A stretch of 64,000 bases of DNA from contig OX465285.1 in assembly GCA_949987705.1 (NCBI GenBank), positions 87,057,975-87,121,974 of the forward strand, written 5' to 3'. The notes beneath the pieces were generated by a model. It was not told the origin of the DNA, searched no databases, and worked only from the letters and a program-made list of their open reading frames with translations. Shown piece after piece: positions 24,656-36,260 of the stretch (position 1 is the first letter of the stretch; each line of letters starts with the position of its first letter). The stretch is from Thereva unica. Its lineage: Eukaryota; Arthropoda; Insecta; Diptera; Therevidae. The translations under genes were made by a program, and so were the position numbers.

Positions 24656-25559
24656 CTTTAAAATAATGTCCAGGAATTGGAAATAAAATTACGTTAAATT
24701 ATTTAAATCATTTGATGTTAAATGAAAGGATGACCTGTAAAAGCATAATTAGTGGCGAGACCCTCCGTACGCAAATCCAACAAACTTTTTGTTTTTTTTT
24801 TAATTTGTCGATCTACCTCAAGTCAATCATAGTCCCATTAAATGTTATCTTATATTTCAGTCGAACTTCTTCAAGTGAATTTTAGACCTGTAAACTATTT
24901 TTTCCATTTAAGTGGGTTGATCTACTACAAGGTGAAAATAGCGTATTGGGTGAATGCTCTGCTGAGGCGGAGTGATATCACTGAGCTGTATATTTACTTA
25001 AAGCTATCAGGATTATTTTTCTATGGAAACTGGAGGAAAACGGAATACCATTCTATACCAACATCTTTTAAGTGATGTCCACGGCGGTTGCGGTAAAGTA
25101 TATTCCTTACGTAGTATAAACTTAACAGACGTTCACTGACAAATACATATGTATCAGAGTAGTAAGTACGCCACAGGTTGCCGACTGCTGCCCTAGACGA
25201 TTAGTACGCAGTGATATGAGGTTTGCAATTTTTCGGTTTCAATCTATTCTCGGGGCTACCTCTGGCCAGGCCTTCGTCCCAGTTGCCTCTTCCTTTGTGG
25301 CGGGCGTGTCTTCCACCGTTTATTGAAGACATTTTTAGATCACTTTATCATTATAGACGCTCCACATACAAGTCATATTCTTCGGTATTGCTAACCGCCA
25401 AGCACATGATCCACAAAATTTTTGGTCTTTTGATAATTTTGCCGGTTAGAGACACTAAGATTTAACAGATTTTACTTCATACTTAAGTTTAAGTTCCGTG
25501 GTTTAAAAAAAGATTTTTTTCGGCAGAAGTTTCAATTTCTTATTTGTACCAACCAAAAA
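24656..25559. other. Unassigned stretch
   Basis: Short frames only (for example 24842-25075 and 25223-25465), none with recognisable features. Confidence 0.35.
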
Positions 25560-26360
25560 CTTCTAAAGCTTTTCTGATTTCATATCGTCTATGAAAGATT
25601 TTAATATCTTAAGATGAAGAAAGCTTTTGAGCTTTTATGACGTCAGAGTCATTTGATTTTTTCTTTATATTTTGAATACTTTTCTGCAGTACCCTAAAGG
25701 ATACGGAAAACAAGCAGCAATGTCCGTGGTTAGTACTTAGTTGGGGGACCGTTTTGGTAAAACAACACTTGGGAAGGAAAAGGAATAAATAAAAGCTTTT
25801 CAACACCGAAGTTTATTTACATTCACTGGCGTCCATGAATATTCTTTATTAAAAAGCTCTTTATATGGCTTCTAAAATGCTTTTAAAGGAGCATAAAAAG
25901 GAATGCTTTTTAGGAGTGCTTAAAGAAGGCTATTGCAGCGCTTCATTTCCCGCTGGGAACTTTACTTCGTTTTCTCTATGTGTAAAATCTAGAAACCCGA
26001 GATTTTTCGAAAGCTTAATAGAGAGCTTTTTGTTAAATTACAACCATCAATGCCTTGGTTTGAGATGTGAGGTGATGGTTTCGTACAATGGTACAATAAT
26101 TACAAGGTAAGTTCGTAAAGGTCTTGTGACGTCACTCAGATCTTAGCTCACAAAGGAAAAAAGCTTTTCCGTGACTTCACTCAGGTCTTTTCTAAAGTAA
26201 AAAGCGTAAAAGCTTTTCAAGATGGAAACAGAGCTTTTCCTTATGAGCTTATCTTGTATTATTGCACCAAGGTTTCGTTCGTGGCTCTGAAAGCTCTTCT
26301 TTTGCATTAACAATGCTGATGTGAGCTTTACACTGAAATTAAGCTTTACATTAAAATACA
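25560..26360. repeat. AAAAGCTTTT-rich dispersed repeat, copy 3 (long)
   Basis: Dense AAGCTTTT, GAGCTTTT and TGACGTCA/TGACGTCAC motifs over 800 bp. TCACTCAGRTCTT occurs twice, about 50 bases apart near 26134 and 26181. It is interrupted by the 5S-like segment at 25710-25756. Confidence 0.6.
25710..25756 (+). repeat. 5S rRNA-like segment, copy 2 (partial)
   Basis: CAAGCAGCAATGTCCGTGGT followed by TAGTACTTAGTTGGGGGACC matches the central part of 5S rRNA and copy 1 at 14881-14975. The 5' and 3' parts of 5S are missing. Confidence 0.65.
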
Positions 26361-28254
26361 AGTAGGAGCGAGAGGTCCGCATACTAAAACTCGAAAATAT
26401 TAGAAAATAAAACCTTAAAATTCAACTCACACTCTGTTTCAAGACTTAATTTTCATTCATAAGGCAGAAATTTATCGAGGTTTTAATCTGTCTTTTCCTA
26501 TTTATCCGTACGTTGAAAAGGATTTAAGGAAACATCAATTTTCAAAATAATACTTTCAAATTGCATACAAGATGATAAAACTAATCAATTCTTAGATCCA
26601 CTGGGGCCAGAATTCTCACGAATACCAGACAGTAAGATTCCACAGCTAAGATCCCTGTATGAATGGCGTTTAACTAATTTATCCGTTAACGTTTCTGCAC
26701 GTATCTGAACTGGAATTCAGGCTAGAACTTAATTTTCCATAAGCAAACGAGCAATTCAAGCCCAGTCCGGGCACAGTATAGGAAGTGCAATGCAAGAGCG
26801 ATGGTTTGCAACGAAAAAAAAAAAATAAAAAAAAGAAGTATCAGTTGTTGAGGTTGATGGAAGAAGAAAACGGAGCCCCAACCAACAACGGCGAACATAT
26901 CCAGTATCAGCAGCAGAATAATCAAACGTGAAAGATTTTGCAGATTTCATTAAGGTCGAGGTTATCCAAACATGCCTACCGCACCACACGTTTCGCGAAT
27001 GTGCCAATTGTTGTATAGAGTCAGTCGGACCCCGATGTGGAAGTGTGCGGCCGGCTATCGTCCTTACACGCGGAATCACTGCTATTTTCAAAACTTGTTC
27101 AATGATGCCAGAAGTTTATGAAAGAGATAGCATTATACGAAGAATGAAAGAGAGCTACTTGAACAGGGATGTTGTCGTTTATTGTTTGTTGTTCTGCCAT
27201 CGTTTATAAACATATATATACAAACATACTATATAGTTAAACCAAATCAAAAAAAGTATCTTGTTGGGGGGAATCTCAAGTCCAGATCCGTACTAGCCGC
27301 AAATACGGTCCAGGTAAACCGAAAGACGAAAGCCAAGGTGAACCTGGGACGCGATTCCGAATCCGAAAGGGGCTCAAAAGCCTTTTTCCATTCTTTGGTA
27401 TCCGAAAGATGCTGTTGTTAAGTTGGAAAACACGTTACGGAATACTGTTGGCAATTTCATGATAGATCTGAATGAGATTAGAGAAAATTCACTAAGTATG
27501 ATAATATGTGCTAATTAGATTCACTTCCTGGGTTCGAAGGTTCCCTCTATTCATTGTGCCATGAAGGCCAACAACAGAGAAAAATTCCTTTTCAGATTTT
27601 TGTTTTTTTTTTTGGTTTTTCTAAACTGATTTGTTTACAAGAAAATTTTCTGCCTTTTTAACTAAATTGGAGATGAAAGTTTTGTTAATTTAGACGATTT
27701 CTATTTTAGTGAAGAAATTTGTGACTAAATTGATTCTAGAAATTGGGGCAGAGAGATTGAAACAAATGTTTTCATTGGACAAATGATTACTGACTTGGAA
27801 CGATGTTTTGTATGTGGTTATCAGCTTCTAATGAAGAAGCCCCAAAATTAATCTGAGAGGATCAAAATCAGCCCTTTTTTGCCCACTTTACAAGAGTCTG
27901 GTTCAAAACGTATGACTGCAGTCATTCTGCAGTATTCAGCTACAGACTTTCAATTGCTGAATGCTGCAGAATGACTGAACTCATGCGTTTTTGACCAGGA
28001 CCTCTACTTGTACAAAAACTAGTATGCTGCAAAGCGCGTGGAGGTATACTGCTTAAGAAAGTATAACCGTCGTGGCGGTTTTGAATATAAGATTTCGAAG
28101 TGGCTTGGATAGCCGTTCATGTGCGGAAATTAGGTGGTATTTAGCTGTTCATCATCATCAGGAGCTCCACTGCCTTTGGGTTCTTCCAGCGTTCGCCTTC
28201 ATGATTCTCGATCCCTGGCCCTTTTACCTCTTAATCATAAACAATTAAGAAAAA
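26361..28254. other. Non-coding stretch
   Basis: No supported gene. Overlapping frames on both strands at 26756-27209 have no recognisable domain and lack splice signals linking them. Confidence 0.4.
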
Positions 28255-29075
28255 AATCGTTAAATTTTTTTTTTAAATTTTAGTGTGCTGAATTGGCGCT
28301 GAATAACAAGAGCTGAGTGCTTGGTTGGGAAAAAAATTCCTTATTACTACTACCTTGCCCTCTCCTTCGTTACACAATCTATTGTAGCTTTTACGCGGTA
28401 TTTCAGTGCTAAAATAATTATTATTCTCATAACTTACGAGTATTTCCATGAAATAAAAAAAATTTGATTACAATATTTTGAATTTTGTTTTATTTTACTG
28501 CGCTGAATTGCTGCTGAATAACATACACTGAATACTTGGTTGAAAAAAATATTTCTTACTTTAATTGTCTTGCCATTATTCAACTTCAAATAGTATTCAG
28601 CTGCGATAGTATTAAACTTCATATGAAAAAGTGAACCCTTAATTTCATTAATTATACATTCTGGCTTTTAGATGGTATTTTAGCTCTATAATCATTCTTT
28701 TTCTCACAATTTACGAGTATTTTTAAGAAGTAAACAAGATTTTGCTACTAAATGTTGAATTTGTTATCATTTAATTGTGCTGAATTGCCGCTGAATAACA
28801 CAAGCCAAATGCTTAGTTGAAAAAAATTTCTTATTTTGATTGCCTTTCCATTATTCAACTTCAAATAGTATTCAGCTGCGATAGTATTCTGTGAAACCCT
28901 AAGTTTCATCCATTATACAATCTATTATGGCTTTTAGGTGGTAATTTATCTCTATTAACATTATTATTCTCGTAATTTACAAGCCAATTTCCATGAAATA
29001 AACAAGTTTTTGTTACAAAATTTTTGAAATTTTTTCATAACAATGTGCTGAATTGCCGCTGAATAGCAAAATCTG
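28255..29075 (+). repeat. Tandem repeat array, about 270 bp unit, four cores
   Basis: The core GTGCTGAATTGCCGCTGAAT recurs near 28283, 28499, 28778 and 29045 (spacing 216, 279, 267). Each is followed by a GTTGAAAAAAAT-type block, then AATAGTATTCAGCTGCGATA and CCATGAAATAAACAAG. Same family as 15628-16470; opposite strand to 33000-33725. Confidence 0.85.
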
Positions 29076-29433
29076 TATGATCATTTTTCTGTTTTGTTTC
29101 TATATTTGTTCTCGTTATTGTTGCTAAATTTTGGATATGTGGCACTTGCCGTTTGAATTTGAGGGTCAATTAAAAAAGGTTGTTCTGCACCTAAGATTGT
29201 ATTTCAAAAATTTTGTAATGGAAGTTTAAAAAATTCTATAGAAACTGGTAGATATTGGAAAGGAGTCGTCCATTTATTCCGAGAAGCGATTTTTCGGCAG
29301 CCCCCCACCCTCCCTTGAGTGAGATGTCGTGAGATTTGGTTCATGTGAGATCTTTGCGGCGTTCGCATAACCGTGATAAATGTTTTTGTGTAGGATTTAG
29401 TCATACCTTACAGAAGAGACAGATTTAACTCTC

Positions 29434-29640
29434 GGGGATCTCGGTAGCTTAGGAAGTAAGGCATTTGGCTACCATACCAGAGGTCCCCGGTTCGAGTCTC
29501 GAAAGCCCTTCGGTCCTTCGCCTACTTTCCACCTACATAAATTTGGTTCTTTCTTCTTCTCTCTTTACATTTCTGATTTCTCCTGTCATAGCCTTCACTA
29601 GCCCTTTCCCGCTTCATCAAACCTCATGTCATCGCTCGAG
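29434..29640 (+). repeat. tRNA-derived SINE, copy 2
   Basis: The head GGTAGCTTAGGAAGTAAGGC and B box CCGGTTCGAGTCTC match copy 1 at 11814. The pyrimidine-rich body (CCACCTACATAAA, CTGATTTCTCCTGTC, AGCCCTTTCCCGCTTC) matches as well. Diverged by many substitutions. Confidence 0.78.
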
Positions 29641-29960
29641 CCTCTATTCTTTCACATAATAAAGGCCCACCAAACAATGTTTTACTTCAGACTATCGCGC
29701 GTCCGTCGTATCGCTCTGTTATTTCACTATATACGGTATTGTGCTCTCGATAACTACCTTTCATTACCTGGTGGAAGCTGTACTCTTCAAGTTTTACATA
29801 GAATCCCTTAGGACCAAATTTGGACTTGTACTTTTTTTTTCTTCTAAATTTCGTCTGAAGTTGATGGATTCAAATCAAGCAATTGGTCAGCCGATTTATT
29901 TAACCAATATTTTTTCAAACTTAAGTTTCTGAATGGTATAATCCTACCGCTGAAACTTTA

Positions 29961-30236
29961 ACAAGAAAATATCGTCGGTCTAGAACCAGAAGAACGTAAC
30001 CACCAATTTTGAAATTTTACAGGAGAGCTATTAAAAGGTGAATTTTATGCATTATCGTTATGTGAAATGGAGATACGATAAAATGGATACTACTACTATT
30101 ATAAAATGTTATGGCCGAATTTATATAAAGATGGATAAAGTAACTCTTCTACAACCAGAAAATTCAAAAAAGTAATTATTTTTTTTTTTGGACATACGTT
30201 GTTCTGGTTCTAGACCGACGATATATTCTTGATCAT
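29961..30236. mobile_element. MITE with 30-35 bp inverted ends
   Basis: ATCGTCGGTCTAGAACCAGA at 29970 is mirrored by TCTGGTTCTAGACCGACGAT at 30203-30222, with similarity running further on both sides. The interior (about 200 bp) is AT-rich and non-coding. I see no certain target duplication. Confidence 0.85.
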
Positions 30237-31361
30237 GAGACCAACTCTTCCTTAATGTCAGAAATCATCAAATTAAAACTTAACAAAAAAAACTCCCGAT
30301 TCTGCATAACTGAATGGGCGACTTCCATCTACACTTGGCTACTAGACGTAAAACTTCCAGACAGGAATAATCACCAATGTGATACATTTTACCATATACG
30401 GAAAATTAATTTGAAATGGTAAAAATGTAAAATGTAAATGATTGTATAAAAGATCACAGGTTCGATTCCCTCAGCACACACACTCACTCATATCATATGT
30501 TAAGTTAAGTAATGTGAAGACTTAATCATTCACCTCTTAATTTTCCGGATTGTGTGCAAGAAGGCATGAAACGGGGGGGGGGGAAATTCCAGATAAAATC
30601 GCCCGCAAGAAAAAATCGTCAAACATGTGAAGTATGCTACAATTGCATTTTAATTGAAACATTCGTAACATGATGAGTCTGCTGATGCCTCACCTGATTA
30701 CAGGAATCCGTCATCCGCACATACTGAAACGTCGTCAACTATAGAAGGGTGTCCATAACTAGTTAACAAATCATACGACTCGTCATACATAGGCATTGCG
30801 CTTGATGCTGAGATGGCTGGGCTGGCTGGATGGCTGGGCTGGATGGATGGATGCATCGCATCAGGTAGTAGGCACTCTGTGGACCAAGTGCTGTGTGCCG
30901 ATGATGTGCCCGATCCAGGAACAAGAAGTGGTTGCCGATTCAATCCTAGGCAAAAAACTTGGCTAATTCTTGAATTTATCCTCATATAGTACAAGCGGCT
31001 GGGCATCACCGAAGATGAGCATTAATCTTCCTGTGAGACTCTCAGCCCCAGCCAATCACTCGTAGTAGCGCGCTCGAGAAGACATCGCCACAAGTAGTAC
31101 AAATAGAGTGATTGGAACTTTTATGAGAGGACGCGGAGCCCGAGATTTCTTACTTCTTTTTTTCTTTTTAAATAAATTTTTGTTGTTGTTGTTGTTGTAT
31201 GTATTTTTTTTTCACCCGGTATATTGTTAATACTTTTTTGCGGACATTTCGTGGCTTTGTCTGCAGGCCACCTCAGGTTTTATGTACTTAACTTCTCATT
31301 AATTCTTGAAAATCCAAAAATAGCTGCACGCAGACACAATCATCTTTCGAGAGTATATCGC

Positions 31362-31409
31362 CATCATCGTCGTCGTCGTCGTCATCATCATCATTACAGT
31401 CATCATCAT
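31362..31409 (+). repeat. CAT/CGT trinucleotide microsatellite
   Basis: Alternating blocks of CAT and CGT triplets. Confidence 0.9.
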
Positions 31410-31781
31410 TATTGCAAGTATCTTAAGCTGGACTTTGGCTAGAGTTGATCTACAACTGCGCAGACTTCAGAGATCTTTCGTCTTAGTTGACGAGATTTTG
31501 TTATTCTTATGTTTTTTTTTATTTTTGTTACTTCTCTCTGTATGTTTGCTTCGCCTTTTTTTTTGTTTTTTATTTTTTTATTTCTGATGTGTCTCGACTT
31601 GATTTTAAAAGAATCTGGTTGCAGATCGAATTTCTGATGTCAAGTCATGTACCGCTTTCATGCTCTGGGGACGCGGTAGTAAGTTACATTTCCAGGTGAA
31701 TATCAAGTTTTTTTTATGACACTTACAAGAAATCAAATTGAGGTTTCCCTATGACCAAAGTATGCGGTCAACGTTGACAGC

Positions 31782-31852
31782 CAACAGCAACAGCAACAAC
31801 AACAACCAATGGGCAATAGCAAATAGCAACAACAACAACAGCAACAACAAAA
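31782..31852 (+). repeat. CAA/CAG trinucleotide microsatellite
   Basis: Interrupted runs of CAA with some CAG triplets, outside any supported ORF. Confidence 0.9.
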
Positions 31853-32999
31853 AAATAAAATCAATTAATTGAAAAATGATTTTCTAAAGGTATATAAGCT
31901 GCGTGCGCATAGCTGCTTCCACGTCTAGACATTAAGGATAGAATTTTAATCTATAAAACGCTTAAATATTGTTTAGTTAAAGGAGATTTGTCCATCTCTT
32001 CTGATGGGGAAGTAAATTTACTTCTTCTTTTACTATACAATCGGAGAAAATGGAGTGAAAATGACAGTTACGGGATAAGAATATTGTCACAAAGAAATCG
32101 TGCGTGTTTTGTTGTTTTTATACATAGTGTTCATTTGGATTTCCTTGTAGAAAGAAATTTCTTGGCTATGAGGAGACTGATTAAGGTATATTTTCCCAAG
32201 GGTCTTCCGGATTAGACTTGTATTTTCATATAAGTTTTGAAAGTTGAGTTTTAGAAAAGGGAAAGAGTTATTTAACTTTTGCATTTGAACCGGTTATGCA
32301 AGATTTGGTTAAGATTTTATGAGATTTTTCAATTTTTTATCTGCTGAATTTGTGCTGAATTGCATATAATGAAGTCCGATGTTAAAAATTATATTTTTAT
32401 CATTAAAGTACATGCATTGTTGATATTATTTATAATTTACAGCATTGTTGAAGGCGAAACTTACATTTGGCAGCTGAATGAAAAAAATATTTTCGAAAAT
32501 TTTGTGCAACGGAATTTAGAAATTTTATGCGTTTTATTTTCTTTAATTTTTAAACCGATATTTGGTACTAAGTTTGTGAAGAGTCGATTGTCAAAAATAT
32601 ATAAAATCCCTGATTCCGGCTCGGCTGCCCCTTAGACACACCACATAAACGTAACATTGTTGTAAGGTACAGTACCATACCTGAACTTGGATTTTCTCGT
32701 CAAACCGAAGCACACTGGGAATATACACATAATAGTAAAACTAATCATCGATCATGTTCATATTAGCATAATTCCAAAAGCCAAAAGTTTTATGATTAAA
32801 TAAATCGCAAAAGTTTTAATCTCATTGTTCCTTAATTTAAAGCAGTTTTGTCACCCAAACAAAACTAACAACTTTTACAGCATTTTTGATATGCTAGAAT
32901 ACTAATTAAGAATTATTTTTAATATTTACCGGCTCCTTATAACTTTTGAACTTCCACAGGAAAATTTGAAAAAAAAATCTAAGTGCACCACAATCTTTT

Positions 33000-33725
33000 T
33001 TAATTGACTGTCTCACTCAAACGGCAGGAGCAATATATCCAAAACTTTGCAAAAATAACAACAACAAATATAGAAATATAAGAGAAAACAAAATTTCAAC
33101 CAACCATTCAGCTTTTGTTATTCAGCGGCAATTCAGCACATTGAAATTTAAAAAAATTAAAAAATGTAACGAAAACTTGTTCCTTTCATGGAAATACTTG
33201 TAAATTTTGAGGATAATAATACTTTTTAATATTTACCACCTGCAAAATTTTAAAAATACAGTTTTAGTTGCAGCTCAATCTCTTTTAATTGACTTTCACA
33301 TTCAAACGGCAGGAGCAACAGATCCAAAACTTTGCATAAATAGCGAGAATAAATATAGAAATATAACAGAAAAACAAATTTTCAACCAATCATTCAGTTT
33401 AAGTTATTCAGCGGCAATTCAGCACATCGAATTGAAAAAAAGATTAATTTCTTTTCACGAAATCTTGTTCATTTCATGGAAATACTTGTAAATTACTAGA
33501 ATAATCATGTTAATAGGGTTAAACTACCTACTAAAAGGCATAACGGATTGTATAATGAATGAAACTAACGTTTCACTTTTTCATACGAAGTGTAATACTA
33601 TCGCAACTGAATAGTATTTCAAGTTGAATAAAGGAAAGGCAATTAAAATATGGATTTTTTCTTCAACCAAGCATTTAGCTTATGTTATTCAGCGGCAATT
33701 CAGCATAATTTTTTATCATTAAAAA
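33000..33725 (-). repeat. Tandem repeat array, about 275 bp unit, three cores, inverted
   Basis: TTATTCAGCGGCAATTCAGC recurs near 33118, 33403 and 33684, the reverse complement of the core at 28255-29075. The companion block AACTGAATAGTATTTCAAGT also occurs in reverse. The two arrays are about 4 kb apart. Confidence 0.85.
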
Positions 33726-35129
33726 ATTCAAAATTCAATGATATGGTAGTTTAACAATTCACAAAGGCAAACACATGCTGCAACAATGTTGCGGTTATGC
33801 TTTGTAGATTGCAAAATTGCTAAAAAGCTTTTTCTTCTGAAGGATCCATCTGGATGCTTTCAAGCTCTTAGCCCAACATCATAGTCTTCCTCCGTAAAGA
33901 ATTCCCCCTCTTCGTAGTGAAGTATGATTCTAAAACACCCTAGCTAACACGTACAAACCCCACTATCACTTTACATTATATTAAAAAACGCCATCACGTT
34001 TACGAAACCACACACCGATTCCACCATCCTCACATATATTAAACCGATACATTCCAGGGCAAGAGTCAGCTTCTTCGAATAACTGCTATAATTGCTGAAA
34101 ATGTTATTTTTCCACATGAAATCAGCGCAGCAAAATCCAATTACAAATAAAGAAGATGAAGTCCAAAAGGTATCATAAAAAGTTGACGAGTTAATTTACG
34201 CGTTTGGCATACCAAATCGCTATAAGCGCATTTTCATAGCGTTCATAATAGCGCTATCCATACCGCATCATCATCGATAGACGAGGAAGGGACAAGGGCT
34301 GTGTTATATGTTACACATATGACGAGATCTGCTCTTGTCACAATATTGCCCGCAATGTGGCCAAGAACTGTGAAGTGAAGTGATTGGACGTGCGCTCGCG
34401 GTAGCCACTCACATACCGCTTGCAATGGACAACAAAGATGCTCCTCATATATGGCCAGCGCATAGAGAGAATGACATGGCGATCCCGCGCACAGGCAAAC
34501 AAATCAAAAATCTTACAGCGAGCCGTAAAGAGGCAATCAATCCCCCAGGTTTTTAAGGAAACATCAAGGTGTTAATGATGGAAAGGGAAGTAGTTAGAAG
34601 GTTTGTAGGAGGAATCTCTGCTTTATTGGCAGTTGGGGACGTTAAGTACTTTGGACAAGTATAAAATGAGTTTCAATACCATCCAGGTTCCATCATAAAA
34701 TTCCAATAATTTCTCTGCTTTATTCTGAAATAGTCCTAAGGGGATTTACTTGACGAGGATGTTGGAGCTGTATGTTAGCTGGAATTTACAAGGTTAGAAA
34801 GTTCATGCTTTAGTGATTAAGGAATAAAATTAGTACCGATAATCAGCTTGATGGATAGCAGCGTGTTTGTATGGCTTTATTGATGTGAATATAATATGAG
34901 TGTATGTAATTTTCTGTCTGCCATAAATTTATAATAATAGTAATAGTTTAGACCAGCTTAAATTGAATCGGTAATCTTTTGAGAAAGACAAGCAAGTAAT
35001 AATTAACAAGCGACATCATACCCATATGCAAATTACTACTATATCTATCTTTGGAATTTTCAAATATGAGCTCTCATGGATCGAGTTAGTTTAACATGAT
35101 ATTCATGAAGATCAACAGATAATGACGAA
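33726..35129. other. Non-coding stretch
   Basis: No supported ORF, repeat end or RNA gene. Confidence 0.4.
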
Positions 35130-36260
35130 TCTTAGCAAAACCAGAGCAAAATGATTCTATAGAGGTGTCTCTTTTCTCTTTTAAGAGCCAGTACAATGTT
35201 ATACTTCAAATGAGGCAAGATAAAAATACATTCCCAAGGTTGGTTACCCATCACCCTTGGAACCATTAGTCCAGCGACTTTTGTACGTTCTAGCTTAGTT
35301 GACTGGTAAACTGCGCCACGTTTAACGTACGATGCGATGACGCTTTTCATTTTACCCGAGTAACAAAAAATTATGGCCTTACAACGGGCGTGATTGTTAT
35401 AGCCCTCGCCCATATGGAGGGCATCAGAAGGCCCGTTGCAGGATAGTGCAGCCATGCAGAGGGCAAATGACGGTGGAGTGACGGCCTTGCAGTACCAATA
35501 ACGGCCATAAGACGGTGGTACGGCGGCCGTATGGTTTCTATTAAGGGCATACGACGGTGGTACGGCGTGTACAGCTTGGTTCTTAGCCATTTAAATCTTT
35601 TGGTCAAGTTTGGCCGTAGAAAGGCCGAATGTGCCCCCATTAAAAATGGGTTAAAATTCTGCGGACGTCATATCCCTTTGAAAAAGCCAAGCGGCCGTGA
35701 TTCGCCCGTCAAACGCCCTTTTTTTATTTTTACTCGGGACGCCAATAAAATTGCTGGGCAAGCCGGTTATAGGCCTTCTTAACGCCACCGTGTCCCGCTG
35801 TTGGGGCGTCATGTTCCTCCAACATGATCTTCTTACGTTCTGATTTAGTTACTACCCCTCTTCAACTAAGCCATCCCGGGCCATTTTGAACCAATATGCC
35901 AGTTACCGTCTTCGTATCACCGATCGGGGAAATGCTCTGGTTCGCCTCGCACTTATTCATGCGTTCTTACCAGCTGTGGGGCTTCGAGGTGTCGTTGCTG
36001 AGACAATCGAGGGCAGGGACCGATCTTGACAGCAAATCTGGTAGTAGGTGTTCCTTAGCCTTCTTATGTATGACAAAAATCGTACTGTTGCCGAATCGCC
36101 CATCACGCCAGACAACCTGAGGTGCAGCCAAACTTAGGACGCGTGTTCGGTAACCATCCTGAATTTGGTCCCTTCAATATATGGTCGTAGTTTCTCTATA
36201 GCCCAGAGTACTGCTAAACATTCGCGTTCGGCTGTCGAGTAGTTGAGAAATTTATCTGTT
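35130..36260 (-). mobile_element. Decayed Ty3/Gypsy pol fragment (RNase H to integrase zinc region)
   Basis: Minus strand, from right to left. 36250-36130 reads as the end of an RNase H domain (LNYSTAERECLAVLWAIEKL). 36120-35900 is a linker with several frame breaks. 35860-35747 is the HH part of the integrase zinc-binding region (EEHDAPTAGHGGVKKAY). After a MITE insertion, 35350-35130 continues toward the integrase core (ERTKVAGLMVPRVMG). Key zinc-region cysteines are changed, stops and shifts are present, and no LTRs were seen. A dead fossil. Confidence 0.8.
35354..35746. mobile_element. MITE (393 bp) inserted in the Gypsy integrase region
   Basis: The left end CCCGAGTAACAAAAAATTAT and the right end, inverted, CCCGAGTAAAAATAAAAAAA match, followed on both sides by GGC...ACGGGCG. 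The interior has imperfect repeats of ACGGTGGTACGGC, giving a PPSY-rich antisense frame I do not call a gene. Related ends lie at 60826 and 62572. Confidence 0.8.

Larger units (their letters stand above)
30237..32999. other. Non-coding stretch with simple repeats
   Basis: Contains GGCTGG/GGATG runs (30805-30855), TTG repeats (31181-31199), a CATCAT/CGTCGT run (31362-31409) and CAACAA/CAGCAA runs (31782-31852). A single TGCTGAATTTGTGCTGAATT core of the tandem-repeat family lies near 32342. No gene supported. Confidence 0.5.

Noticed and set aside
30420..30480. tRNA-like B box (GGTTCGATTCC)
   Set aside because: No A box or stems upstream; the surrounding text is AT-rich and does not fold as a tRNA.
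35132..35640. 152- and 89-codon minus ORFs with PPSY repeats
   Set aside because: They are accidental readings across a MITE and the Gypsy fragment it sits in.
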